From the NCBI RefSeq assembly GCF_019139675.1, contig NZ_CP077077.1, forward strand, positions 2,976,001 to 3,040,000: a stretch of 64,000 bases of DNA, read 5' to 3'. Below the pieces are notes generated by a model. That model was given only the letters and a program-made list of their open reading frames with translations. It made no database searches and was not told the origin of the DNA. How positions within the stretch are numbered: position 1 is the stretch's first letter; every line of letters starts with the position of its first letter. Below, in pieces: positions 27,158 through 34,767 of this stretch. Origin of the DNA: Pseudomonas maumuensis (GTDB lineage: Bacteria > Pseudomonadota > Gammaproteobacteria > Pseudomonadales > Pseudomonadaceae). The translations under genes were made by a program, and so were the position numbers.

Positions 27158-27607
27158 ATGCGCTGCGTTAAAGCCATTCCTCTCGCCATCTCCGCTATCG
27201 CCATCTCACTTCTCGCGGGGTGCGCCATTACTCCCCCGGCAAACTGGACCGATAAAGGTACCGGCACCATAGCTACGCGAAAGGGATTTATTAACTGCTA
27301 CACAGACGCCAACCTGATCGACGGCAAACGCACGGAAGGCACCCTCTGCGCGACTGCAGTCACAGGATTTTTAAGTGATGGAGAGCCTGGAGTGTTCGCA
27401 GGCGTGGGATACGGTCGGCCGTTCAAAATCGAGATCAGCAAAACTTTCCAAGGTTACAAGCTGCCTTTCGCTGACCAGACGGGGCTGCTCAAATGCGATC
27501 CGTTGAAAACCGAGCCAGGCAAGACTATCCCCGAATCCATCTGTACGCTGACCCTCAATGATCAGAAACTGGTGAGTGCCAGGATCATCTTCGATGGCAT
27601 GAACTGA
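27158..27607 (+). CDS. Lipoprotein of unknown function
   Basis: A 149-residue protein with a signal peptide and lipobox LLAGC (Cys22). The mature part carries three further cysteines and a KGFINCYTDANLIDGKRTEGTLCATAV region. Base composition is lower in GC than the flanking core genes, as for its accessory neighbours. Function unknown. Confidence 0.65.
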   Translation: MRCVKAIPLAISAIAISLLAGCAITPPANWTDKGTGTIATRKGFINCYTDANLIDGKRTEGTLCATAVTGFLSDGEPGVFAGVGYGRPFKIEISKTFQGYKLPFADQTGLLKCDPLKTEPGKTIPESICTLTLNDQKLVSARIIFDGMN

Positions 27608-27610
27608 GCG

Positions 27611-28028
27611 CTTGGATTCGGCGATCGCCTGCTCGACGCCATAAGACAGGCGCGCCGTCTGGCCGACCAGAGACGTATGGCTTCAAAGTCGGCCTACCCC
27701 ACCAGCCCATTTGTGCTCCAACCGAGCAAAGGTGGGCTGTGGATCAACGAACCAAGTGTTACAATCCGCCAATTCAAATCAGCGCTCAAGGCGCTGGACA
27801 TCCGTGAACGCCGGCAGTACGACACCCGCCACACCTACGCAACCCTGTGCCTCATGGCTGGGATGAACCGAAGCGTTCATCGCGAACCAGCTCGGCCAAG
27901 GCGTCGAGATGTTGCCCTCTACCTACGCGAAATGGATCAGCTCCTCCTCGGACTGGAGGGAGCTGGAGAAGCTGCCGCCCCAAGTCGAATTGGCCCAAGA
28001 CTGGCCCAAGACTGACGAGAGGGCCTAA
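27611..28028 (+). pseudogene. Tyrosine integrase C-terminal remnant with frameshift
   Basis: The reading frame starting upstream of Met 27677 gives a phage-integrase C-terminal section: DAIRQARRLADQRR, SPFVLQPSKGG, then RERRQYDTRHTYATLCLMAGMN with the catalytic His/Arg box. After this Asn the frame shifts by one base (near 27870), and the shifted frame continues FIANQLGQGVEMLPSTYAKW, which holds the expected tyrosine nucleophile, ending at TAA 28026-28028. The N-terminal two thirds are missing. It marks the edge of a decayed integrated element. Confidence 0.8.
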
Positions 28029-28060
28029 ATACACCTCTGGAACCCCCGCAGGACAAGCAC

Positions 28061-29647
28061 TTGATTTCTACCGCCAACATCACCATGCAGTTCGGCTCCA
28101 AGCCCCTATTCGAAAACGTCTCGGTCAAATTCAACAACGGCAACCGCTACGGCCTGATCGGCGCCAACGGTTGCGGCAAGTCGACCTTCATGAAGATCCT
28201 CGGCGGTGACCTGGAGCCGTCCGGCGGCCAGGTGATGCTCGAGCCCAACACCCGCCTGGGCAAGCTGCGCCAGGACCAGTTCGCCTATGAAGAATTCACC
28301 GTGATCGACACCGTGATCATGGGCCACGAGCAGCTGTGGAAGGTCAAGGCCGAGCGCGATCGCATCTACTCGCTGCCGGAAATGACCGAGGAAGACGGCA
28401 TGGCCGTCGCCGAGCTGGAGACCGAGTTCGCCGAGATGGACGGCTACACCGCCGAATCGCGCGCCGGCGAGCTGCTGCTGGGCCTGGGCATTCCCCTGGA
28501 ACAGCACTTCGGCCCGATGAGTGAAGTGGCGCCAGGCTGGAAGCTGCGCGTGCTGCTGGCCCAGGCGCTGTTCTCCGACCCGGACGTACTGCTGCTCGAC
28601 GAACCGACCAACCACCTGGACATCAACACCATCCGCTGGCTGGAAACGATCCTCACGGCGCGCAACAGCACCATGATCATCATTTCCCACGACCGTCACT
28701 TCCTCAACAGCGTCTGCACCCACATGGCCGACCTGGACTACGGCGAACTGCGCCTGTTCCCGGGCAACTATGACGAGTACATGACCGCGGCCACCCAGTC
28801 GCGCGAGCAACTGCTGTCGGACAACGCCAAGAAGAAAGCCCAGATCGCCGAGCTGCAGACCTTCGTCAGCCGCTTCTCGGCCAACGCCTCCAAGGCCAAG
28901 CAGGCCACCTCGCGCGCCAAGCAGATCGACAAGATCCAGCTGGCCGAGGTCAAGCCATCGAGCCGTGTCAGCCCGTTCATCCGCTTCGAGCAGACAAAAA
29001 AGCTGCACCGCCAGGCGGTGATCGTCGAGAAAATGGCCAAGGCCTTCGACGACAAGGTGCTGTTCAAGGACTTCAGTTTCACCATCGAAGCCGGCGAGCG
29101 CGTGGCGATCATTGGCCCCAACGGTATCGGCAAGACCACCCTGCTGCGCACCCTGGTCGGCGAAATGAAGCCGGACGCCGGCGCGGTGAAGTGGACCGAT
29201 AGCGCCGAAGTGGGCTACTACGCCCAGGACCACGCCCACGATTTCGAGGACGACGTGACGCTGTTCGACTGGATGGGCCAGTGGACCAGCGGTGAGCAGG
29301 TGATCCGCGGTACCCTGGGGCGCATGCTGTTCTCCAACGACGAGATCCTCAAGTCGGTGAAGGTGATCTCCGGTGGTGAACAGGGCCGCATGCTGTTCGG
29401 CAAGCTGATCCTGCAAAAGCCCAACGTACTGGTGATGGACGAACCGACCAACCACCTGGACATGGAATCGATCGAGGCGCTGAACCTGGCGCTGGAAAAC
29501 TACCCGGGCACCCTGCTGTTCGTCAGTCACGACCGTGAGTTCGTGTCGTCGCTGGCCACCCGCATCATCGAGCTGACGCCCGAAGGCGTGGTGGACTTCA
29601 GCGGCACCTATGACGACTACCTGCGCAGCCAGGGTGTAGTGGTCTGA
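28061..29647 (+). CDS. ybiT: YbiT-type ABC-F ATPase
   Basis: A 528-residue protein with two ATP-binding cassettes and no membrane domain. Walker A motifs are GANGCGKST (about 34-42) and GPNGIGKTT (about 352-360); Walker B motifs end in DEPTNHLD in both halves; the linker (about 240-300) is the ABC-F ribosome-contact segment. It aligns throughout with E. coli YbiT, a translation factor acting at the ribosomal E site. The start is TTG, supported by AGGA nine bases upstream and by YbiT alignment ([19 protein letters not shown]). Confidence 0.92.
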   Translation: MISTANITMQFGSKPLFENVSVKFNNGNRYGLIGANGCGKSTFMKILGGDLEPSGGQVMLEPNTRLGKLRQDQFAYEEFTVIDTVIMGHEQLWKVKAERDRIYSLPEMTEEDGMAVAELETEFAEMDGYTAESRAGELLLGLGIPLEQHFGPMSEVAPGWKLRVLLAQALFSDPDVLLLDEPTNHLDINTIRWLETILTARNSTMIIISHDRHFLNSVCTHMADLDYGELRLFPGNYDEYMTAATQSREQLLSDNAKKKAQIAELQTFVSRFSANASKAKQATSRAKQIDKIQLAEVKPSSRVSPFIRFEQTKKLHRQAVIVEKMAKAFDDKVLFKDFSFTIEAGERVAIIGPNGIGKTTLLRTLVGEMKPDAGAVKWTDSAEVGYYAQDHAHDFEDDVTLFDWMGQWTSGEQVIRGTLGRMLFSNDEILKSVKVISGGEQGRMLFGKLILQKPNVLVMDEPTNHLDMESIEALNLALENYPGTLLFVSHDREFVSSLATRIIELTPEGVVDFSGTYDDYLRSQGVVV

Positions 29648-29669
29648 CCAAGCGCTGAGCAACCATCAT

Positions 29670-29713
29670 CGCGGGGCAAGTCGCATCGGTACGCCGATAC
29701 GCCTTGCCCCGCG
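29670..29713 (+). terminator. Hairpin after the ABC-F gene
   Basis: CGCGGGGCAAG (29670-29680) and CTTGCCCCGCG (29703-29713) form a perfect 11-bp stem with a 22-base loop that itself contains a small CGGTACGCCG fold. It is followed by ATGCGTTTAATT, a weak T run. Confidence 0.55.
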
Positions 29714-29799
29714 ATGCGTTTAATTAGTTAGCCTGCTTCCTTTTCCCTCGCGCGGCAGCCATGATGGGCACAGCCCACCGCCCGCCCGCGAACGAGCCC

Positions 29800-30966
29800 A
29801 TGACCGCGCCACACGCCTCCAGCGTCACCCTGCAGATCCTCTCGATCGTCCTCTACACCTTCATCGCGTTCCTCTGCATCGGCCTGCCGATCGCGGTGCT
29901 GCCTGGCCACGTGCATGATCAGCTGGGCTTCGGTGCGGTAATCGCTGGCCTGACCATCGGCCTGCAATACCTGGCCACCCTGCTCAGCCGGCCCTTTGCG
30001 GGGCGGGTCGCGGACACCTTGGGCGGCAAGCGCGCCATCCGCTATGGTCTGTACGGCATTGCCGGCTGCGGCGTGCTCACCCTGCTGTCGGCCTGGACCC
30101 TCGCCCTGCCCTGGCTGAGCCTGGCGCTGCTGCTGGGCGGCAGACTGCTGCTGGGCATCGCCCAGGGGCTGATCGGTGTCGCAACCTTGAGCTGGGGGAT
30201 CGGTCAGGTGGGGGCGGAGCATACCGCCCGGGTCATTTCCTGGAACGGCGTCGCCTCTTACGGCGCCATCGCAATCGGTGCGCCGGCCGGCGTGCTGCTG
30301 GTGGATGGTTTGAGCTTTGCCGTGCTCGGAGCGGCACTGTTGGTGCTGGCGCTATCGGCCCTTTTGGTGCTGCGCACGCGCCCTGAGGTCGTGATAGCCG
30401 GCGGTGAACGGTTGCCGTTCTGGTCGGCGTTTGGCCGCGTGGCACCCTGCGGCATGGGGCTGACCCTGGCGTCTATCGGCTACGGCACCCTGACCACCTT
30501 CGTCACCCTCTACTACCTCGAGCGCGGCTGGATTGGCGCAGCCTGGTGCCTGAGTGCCTTCGGTCTGTGCTTCATCCTCTCTCGGCTGCTGTTCGTCAAC
30601 GCGGTCAACCGCTTCGGCGGCTACAACGTGGCCATCGCCTGCATGGCCACCGAGGTACTGGGCTTGAGCTTGCTGTGGCTGGCGCCCTCGCCTTTGTGGG
30701 CGATGCTCGGCGCCGGACTGACCGGCTTTGGCCTGTCGCTGGTGTATCCAGCCCTGGGTGTCGAGGCGATCCGCCAGGTGCCCAGCAGCAGCCGTGGCGC
30801 CGGCCTGGGCGCCTACGCGGTGTTCTTCGACCTGGCGCTGGCCATTGCCGGCCCGGTGATGGGCGCGGTGGCGGTACACCTGGGCTATGCCTCGATTTTC
30901 GCCGTCGCCGCCCTGCTCGCCTTGTCAGGGGTGGGCTTGATCCTGCTGCTGGCCCGCCGCGGCTGA
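29800..30966 (+). CDS. MFS transporter (YhhS-like)
   Basis: A 388-residue transporter with about twelve membrane segments. The N-terminal half (IVLYTFIAFLCIGLPIAVLPGHVHDQLGFGAVIAGLTIGLQYLATLLSRP split over TM1-2) and the loop motif GRVADTLGGKRAIRYG match the YhhS/YfcJ arabinose-efflux-like group. Two ATGs are possible: 29761 and 29800; the second fits family N-termini better. The 3' end overlaps the convergent hydrolase gene by 42 bases. Substrate unknown. Confidence 0.82.
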   Translation: MTAPHASSVTLQILSIVLYTFIAFLCIGLPIAVLPGHVHDQLGFGAVIAGLTIGLQYLATLLSRPFAGRVADTLGGKRAIRYGLYGIAGCGVLTLLSAWTLALPWLSLALLLGGRLLLGIAQGLIGVATLSWGIGQVGAEHTARVISWNGVASYGAIAIGAPAGVLLVDGLSFAVLGAALLVLALSALLVLRTRPEVVIAGGERLPFWSAFGRVAPCGMGLTLASIGYGTLTTFVTLYYLERGWIGAAWCLSAFGLCFILSRLLFVNAVNRFGGYNVAIACMATEVLGLSLLWLAPSPLWAMLGAGLTGFGLSLVYPALGVEAIRQVPSSSRGAGLGAYAVFFDLALAIAGPVMGAVAVHLGYASIFAVAALLALSGVGLILLLARRG

Positions 30967-31974
30967 ACGTTCGGCGGGCTCCGGCGCGCCCAATGCCTGG
31001 CTGAAGAAGGCCGCAGTCTCGCTACGCAGCGAGCGATGGATATGCCGGCGGTCGACACCCTCGGCGTCCTTGCACAGCACCGGCATGCGCAGGTGTTGCT
31101 CGTCGTCGCAGGGGGCCATGAACACGAAGTGCCCGGCACCGGCCAACAGGCGGTAATCAGGCGTAACCGGCAGCTTGCGCGCCAGGGCGTCGGCGTTGTG
31201 CTCCAGGGCCAGCAACTGGTCGTTGTCGCCGCTGTAGATCAGCGCCGGCACCTGCACGCCGGCCAGGGCGTGGCGACCGAACATCAGGCTCAACGGTGCC
31301 ATCAGCATCACCGCGCCTACCCTGGCGTCGGCGCGGGGCGCCAGTTCACTGTGGTCGGCGATCAGTACGCCATGGGTCTTGCAGGCGTCGGCGTCACCGG
31401 GGCGTTGCTCGCAGTAGCGGCGCAGGCGTTCGAGGTCGGGCCGCGCGCCAGAAAGGATCAGCGCGGTTTCGCCACCGGCGGAGTAGCCAATCACCCCGAC
31501 CTTGCCATCATTCAGGTACGGCGCGAGCAGCCTGTCGTTTCGTGCCGCGGTAATCGCGGCGCTGATCTGCAGCGGCCGGCCATAGAGGTTGCTGAGGGTG
31601 CCCAGGCGGCTATGGTCGCGGTTGTTGTCGCCGGGATGGACCACCGCCACCACCACGAAGCCCTGTCGAGCCAGGCCGTTGGCCAGGTCATGCAGGGCCA
31701 TTGGGCTGCCGGTGTTTCCATGGGAGATCACCAGCAGCGGGAACTGGCCCATGGCTACCGGTGCCTCTTCGGCGACACGGGTCTGGTAGCCCTCGATGCG
31801 CACCGGGTGCGCCTCGCCGCTGGAGGGGTAGAACGCCAGGGCCTGCATGGGCTTGGCGTCCACCGGGTCGACCAGGGTCAGCCGGTGCAATCCGGCCACC
31901 CACGGCGCTGCATCGGCGCGGGCCAACAGGCCGCCCAGCAGGAATAGCGCCATCAGCAGGCAGCTTCGCTTCAT
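30925..31974 (-). CDS. Secreted alpha/beta hydrolase (PAF-acetylhydrolase/dienelactone-hydrolase-like)
   Basis: A 349-residue protein with a signal peptide ending near Ala-Asp-Ala-Ala. The hydrolase features are ISHGNTGSP (oxyanion region), the nucleophile elbow GYSAGG, SGDNDQL near the acid, and GAGHF with the catalytic His. It is probably periplasmic. The C-terminal tail overlaps the MFS gene on the other strand and is low in complexity (SAAAGQQQDQAHP). Substrate unknown. Confidence 0.82.
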   Translation of the reverse strand: MKRSCLLMALFLLGGLLARADAAPWVAGLHRLTLVDPVDAKPMQALAFYPSSGEAHPVRIEGYQTRVAEEAPVAMGQFPLLVISHGNTGSPMALHDLANGLARQGFVVVAVVHPGDNNRDHSRLGTLSNLYGRPLQISAAITAARNDRLLAPYLNDGKVGVIGYSAGGETALILSGARPDLERLRRYCEQRPGDADACKTHGVLIADHSELAPRADARVGAVMLMAPLSLMFGRHALAGVQVPALIYSGDNDQLLALEHNADALARKLPVTPDYRLLAGAGHFVFMAPCDDEQHLRMPVLCKDAEGVDRRHIHRSLRSETAAFFSQALGAPEPAERSAAAGQQQDQAHP

Positions 31975-32122
31975 CGCAGGGCGCTCCCAGGTTCAAGGCA
32001 CTGCGCGGTACACGGGTATGGATGCCAGCATAGAACCCGGCTCGCTGACGGCAGATGAAAACTGGATGAAAAAAGCCGGCTGGCGCACGAGGCGACAGCC
32101 GGCTTTGCGTCGATGGCAACGA

Positions 32123-32734
32123 TCAGGCAGCGGCGAACAGCTCACCTGCAATCTGTGCCTGGGCGGCATCGATGGCCTTGGCGCGGTGCTCCGGGCCGTA
32201 GGCCAGGCCATGGGCGCGGACAATTTCCAGGTCGGTGATGCCGATGAAGCCGAGGAACACCTTGAGGAAGTCCTCATGGCCGACACCGGTCGGCTGGCCC
32301 TGGTGCAGGCCACCGGCGGTGGACACCAGGATCACTTTCTTGTCACCGCACAGGCCTTCCGGCCCGGCTTCGGTGTAGCGGAAGGTCTGGCCAGCTACCG
32401 CCACGCGGTCGATCCAGGCCTTGAGCTGGGTCGGCACGGTGAAGTTGTACATCGGCGCACCGATCACCACCGCGTCGGCGGCGAGGAATTCTGCCAGAGT
32501 CTCGGCACTGAGCTTGGCTTCATGGGCCTGGGCGGCATCGCGCATTTCCTCGGGGGTACCGGCAGCCACCAGGGTGGCGGCGGAGAAGTGGCTGATGGCG
32601 TCGCTGGCCAGGTCGCGGTAGACCACCTCGATGCTCGGGTCGGCGGCCTTCCAGGCCTCGACCACTTCGCGGCTCAGTTGGCGGGAGGCGGAATTGTCGC
32701 CCAGGATGCTCGAATCGATATGCAACAGTTTCAT
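32123..32734 (-). CDS. azoR: FMN-dependent NADH azoreductase
   Basis: A 203-residue flavodoxin-like enzyme that reduces azo dyes and quinones. Motifs are [21 protein letters not shown] (phosphate loop for FMN), [19 protein letters not shown] and the later STAGG. The ATG at 32734 has AGGAGAGT upstream. Divergent from a LysR regulator with a 20-bp palindrome in between, which probably controls both. Confidence 0.92.
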   Translation of the reverse strand: MKLLHIDSSILGDNSASRQLSREVVEAWKAADPSIEVVYRDLASDAISHFSAATLVAAGTPEEMRDAAQAHEAKLSAETLAEFLAADAVVIGAPMYNFTVPTQLKAWIDRVAVAGQTFRYTEAGPEGLCGDKKVILVSTAGGLHQGQPTGVGHEDFLKVFLGFIGITDLEIVRAHGLAYGPEHRAKAIDAAQAQIAGELFAAA

Positions 32735-32835
32735 GGGACTCTCCTGTGAATGAAGACCGCGGCGGTGGGCGATCACGATGGAGAGAATCCTATCGGCACA
32801 TCGAATAGCTGATAAGTCGGCAAAAATGCGTTAGT

Positions 32836-32855
32836 TTGTTCCACTGATGGAACAA
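32836..32855. promoter_or_regulatory. Candidate LysR operator between azoR and lysR
   Basis: TTGTTCCA-CTGA-TGGAACAA is a perfect 8-bp inverted repeat with a 4-base centre, 12 bases before the regulator ATG and about 100 bases from azoR. It contains the T-N11-A pattern of LysR sites and would allow autoregulation. Confidence 0.55.
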
Positions 32856-32867
32856 TGAGACTGCCAA

Positions 32868-33770
32868 ATGCAAGACCTCAACGACCTCTTCTACTTCGCC
32901 CAAGTAGTCGAAGCCGGTGGCTTCGCTGCCGCCGGGCGCCAGCTGGGCATCCCCAAGTCGCGCCTGTCGCGGCGCATCGCCGAGCTGGAGGAACGCCTTG
33001 GCACGCGCCTGCTGCAGCGCACCACCCGGCAACTCAAGCTGACCGCCGTGGGCGAGCGCTACCTGAGCCATTGCCAGGCCATGCTGCTGGAGGCGGAGAT
33101 GGCCGACGAAGTGGTGGCCAGCATGTCCAGCGAGCCTCGTGGCCGGCTGCGCGTATCTTGCCCCGTCGCCCTGGCCCATGCATTCCTGCCGGATATCATC
33201 AGCCGCTTCCTCGCCCAGTACCCCTTGGTGCAATTGGACATGGTGCTGCTCAACCGCCGGGTCGACCTGATCTCCGAAGGCATCGACGTGGCCCTGCGCG
33301 TGCGTGACCTGGGCGATGAAGATCCGGCCCTGGTCACCCGGCGCCTGCGCCAGGCGCAGATGCAACTGGTGGCCGCACCAGGGTTTGCCGACCATATCCG
33401 CGAGCCCGCGCAACTGGCGACCCTGCCGGTGTTGGGCGCGGCCGAGGCCGACCGGCTGGTGCATTTTCGCCTGCATGGCCCCAACGACCGGCAGGAGGAG
33501 GTCGCCCTGGAGCCGCGCCTGGCCATCGACGACTTCGTCGTGCGCAATGCCGCGGTACGCGCCGGCCTGGGTTTCACCGCCCTGCCGTCGATGTTCTGCG
33601 AGGAGGAACTGGCCCGTGGCGAACTGGTGCGCCTGCTGCCAGACTGGTCGCTGCCTGGAGGCTACCTGCAGGCGGTCTACCCGCATCGGCGCGGCCTGCT
33701 GCCGGCGGTACGGGCCTGGATTGATCATCTGGCGACCTCGTTCGAGGCCTGTGGAGAGCGTTATGTCTGA
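32868..33770 (+). CDS. LysR-family transcriptional regulator
   Basis: A 300-residue regulator with an N-terminal winged helix-turn-helix (FYFAQVVEAGGFAAAGRQLGIPKSRLSRRIAELEERLGTRLLQRTTR) and a periplasmic-binding-like effector domain. It is divergent from azoR and likely responds to quinones or similar electrophiles. Its stop overlaps the following YjbR gene by eight bases. Confidence 0.9.
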   Translation: MQDLNDLFYFAQVVEAGGFAAAGRQLGIPKSRLSRRIAELEERLGTRLLQRTTRQLKLTAVGERYLSHCQAMLLEAEMADEVVASMSSEPRGRLRVSCPVALAHAFLPDIISRFLAQYPLVQLDMVLLNRRVDLISEGIDVALRVRDLGDEDPALVTRRLRQAQMQLVAAPGFADHIREPAQLATLPVLGAAEADRLVHFRLHGPNDRQEEVALEPRLAIDDFVVRNAAVRAGLGFTALPSMFCEEELARGELVRLLPDWSLPGGYLQAVYPHRRGLLPAVRAWIDHLATSFEACGERYV

Positions 33771-34137
33771 GAAAAGGATGTCCGAGGAGCAAGTGGCGGC
33801 GCTGTGCCTGGCCCTGCCGGGGGCACAGGAAGACTACAAGTGGGGCGGCATCCGGGTGTTCTCGGTGGCCGGCAACAAGATGTTCGCCGTGCAGGACCTG
33901 GGCGGCGCGGGCCTGTCGTTCAAAGTCGCCGACGAGCTGTTCCTGGGCTATTGCGACCGCCCTGGGGTACGCCCGGCACCCTACCTGGCGCGGGCGAAGT
34001 GGATCAGCATGCTGCCGCCCTATCCCATGGGCCGCGACGAGTTGAGCGATCTACTGCGCCGCTCGCACCAACTGGTGGTTCGCCGCCTGCCCAGGCGCCA
34101 GCAGGCCGGGTTGCTGCTTGGGTCGAGCGACGAATAA
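33763..34137 (+). CDS. MmcQ/YjbR-family protein
   Basis: A 124-residue protein with CLALPGAQEDYKWGG, FSVAGNKMFAV and the C-terminal LLRRSHQLVVRRLPRR, fitting the MmcQ/YjbR double-wing DNA-binding fold. It overlaps the LysR gene by eight bases, so it is translationally coupled to it. Function unknown. Confidence 0.85.
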   Translation: MSEKRMSEEQVAALCLALPGAQEDYKWGGIRVFSVAGNKMFAVQDLGGAGLSFKVADELFLGYCDRPGVRPAPYLARAKWISMLPPYPMGRDELSDLLRRSHQLVVRRLPRRQQAGLLLGSSDE

Positions 34138-34140
34138 GTC

Positions 34141-34548
34141 TCAGCCGGGCAATGGCGGCCCCTTGAGCTCGACCCGGTTGCCGTCCGGGTCGAAGCAGTA
34201 CAACGATAGCCCCTCGCCCTCGGCACCGTAACGTTTCTCGGCGGCTTCCACCCTGACACCGGCCTCGCGCAGCATTACGCCAAGCGCCTGCGCGTCGAAC
34301 GGCTCGATGCGCAGACAGAAGTGATCCATGTTGTGGCCAGGCCCCTGGTCACCCTCGCGGCCCAGCGGTCCATTCACGGCCACCAGGTCGATAAGACCGT
34401 CGCCCGCGCCCAGGTGGATCATACCCAACGTGTCTCGGCGCTTGCGCACCGGACAGCCGAGCAGCTCGTGATAGAAGGCCAGGCTGCGCGTCAGATCACT
34501 GACACGCAGAACGATATGGTCGATATGCAAGATGGCGAAAGCTGGCAT
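34141..34548 (-). CDS. VOC-family (glyoxalase/bleomycin-resistance-like) protein
   Basis: A 135-residue metal-binding fold with HIDHIVLRVSDLTRSLAFYHELLGC, MDHFCLRI and FDPDGNRVELKGPP; the two His and the final Glu are the expected metal ligands. Substrate unknown. Convergent to the YjbR gene, with three bases between the stop codons. Confidence 0.87.
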   Translation of the reverse strand: MPAFAILHIDHIVLRVSDLTRSLAFYHELLGCPVRKRRDTLGMIHLGAGDGLIDLVAVNGPLGREGDQGPGHNMDHFCLRIEPFDAQALGVMLREAGVRVEAAEKRYGAEGEGLSLYCFDPDGNRVELKGPPLPG

Positions 34549-34767
34549 GGCGATGCTCCACGTTCAGGCTTTGCCTAGACCATAGCAGCGGCCCTAGAAA
34601 GTCGCCTTAGGCCATTGGCGTCAATCAACGACGGCGGGAGCGCCGCGGCTGTCGTGGGTCGGACGGCCGCTGGCACGTCAGCAATTGCCCCGTTCCCTGC
34701 ACCAGCCATGGAGCGCATCGACCCTCGCCGGCAAGCGGCCCGCACCTTCGCCGATCAGATAGCTGCT
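34549..34767. other. Gap between VOC gene and helicase
   Basis: About 220 GC-rich bases with no ribosome-site-supported frame and no strong symmetry. Confidence 0.4.

Noticed and set aside
24429..28028. Accessory segment considered as an intact prophage
   Set aside because: No capsid, tail, lysis or replication genes are present, and the integrase is truncated and frameshifted.
28106..29662. Long open frame (518 codons) antisense to the ABC-F gene
   Set aside because: High-GC codon bias keeps the opposite strand open; the product has no recognisable domain and is low in complexity, while the plus strand encodes a full YbiT.
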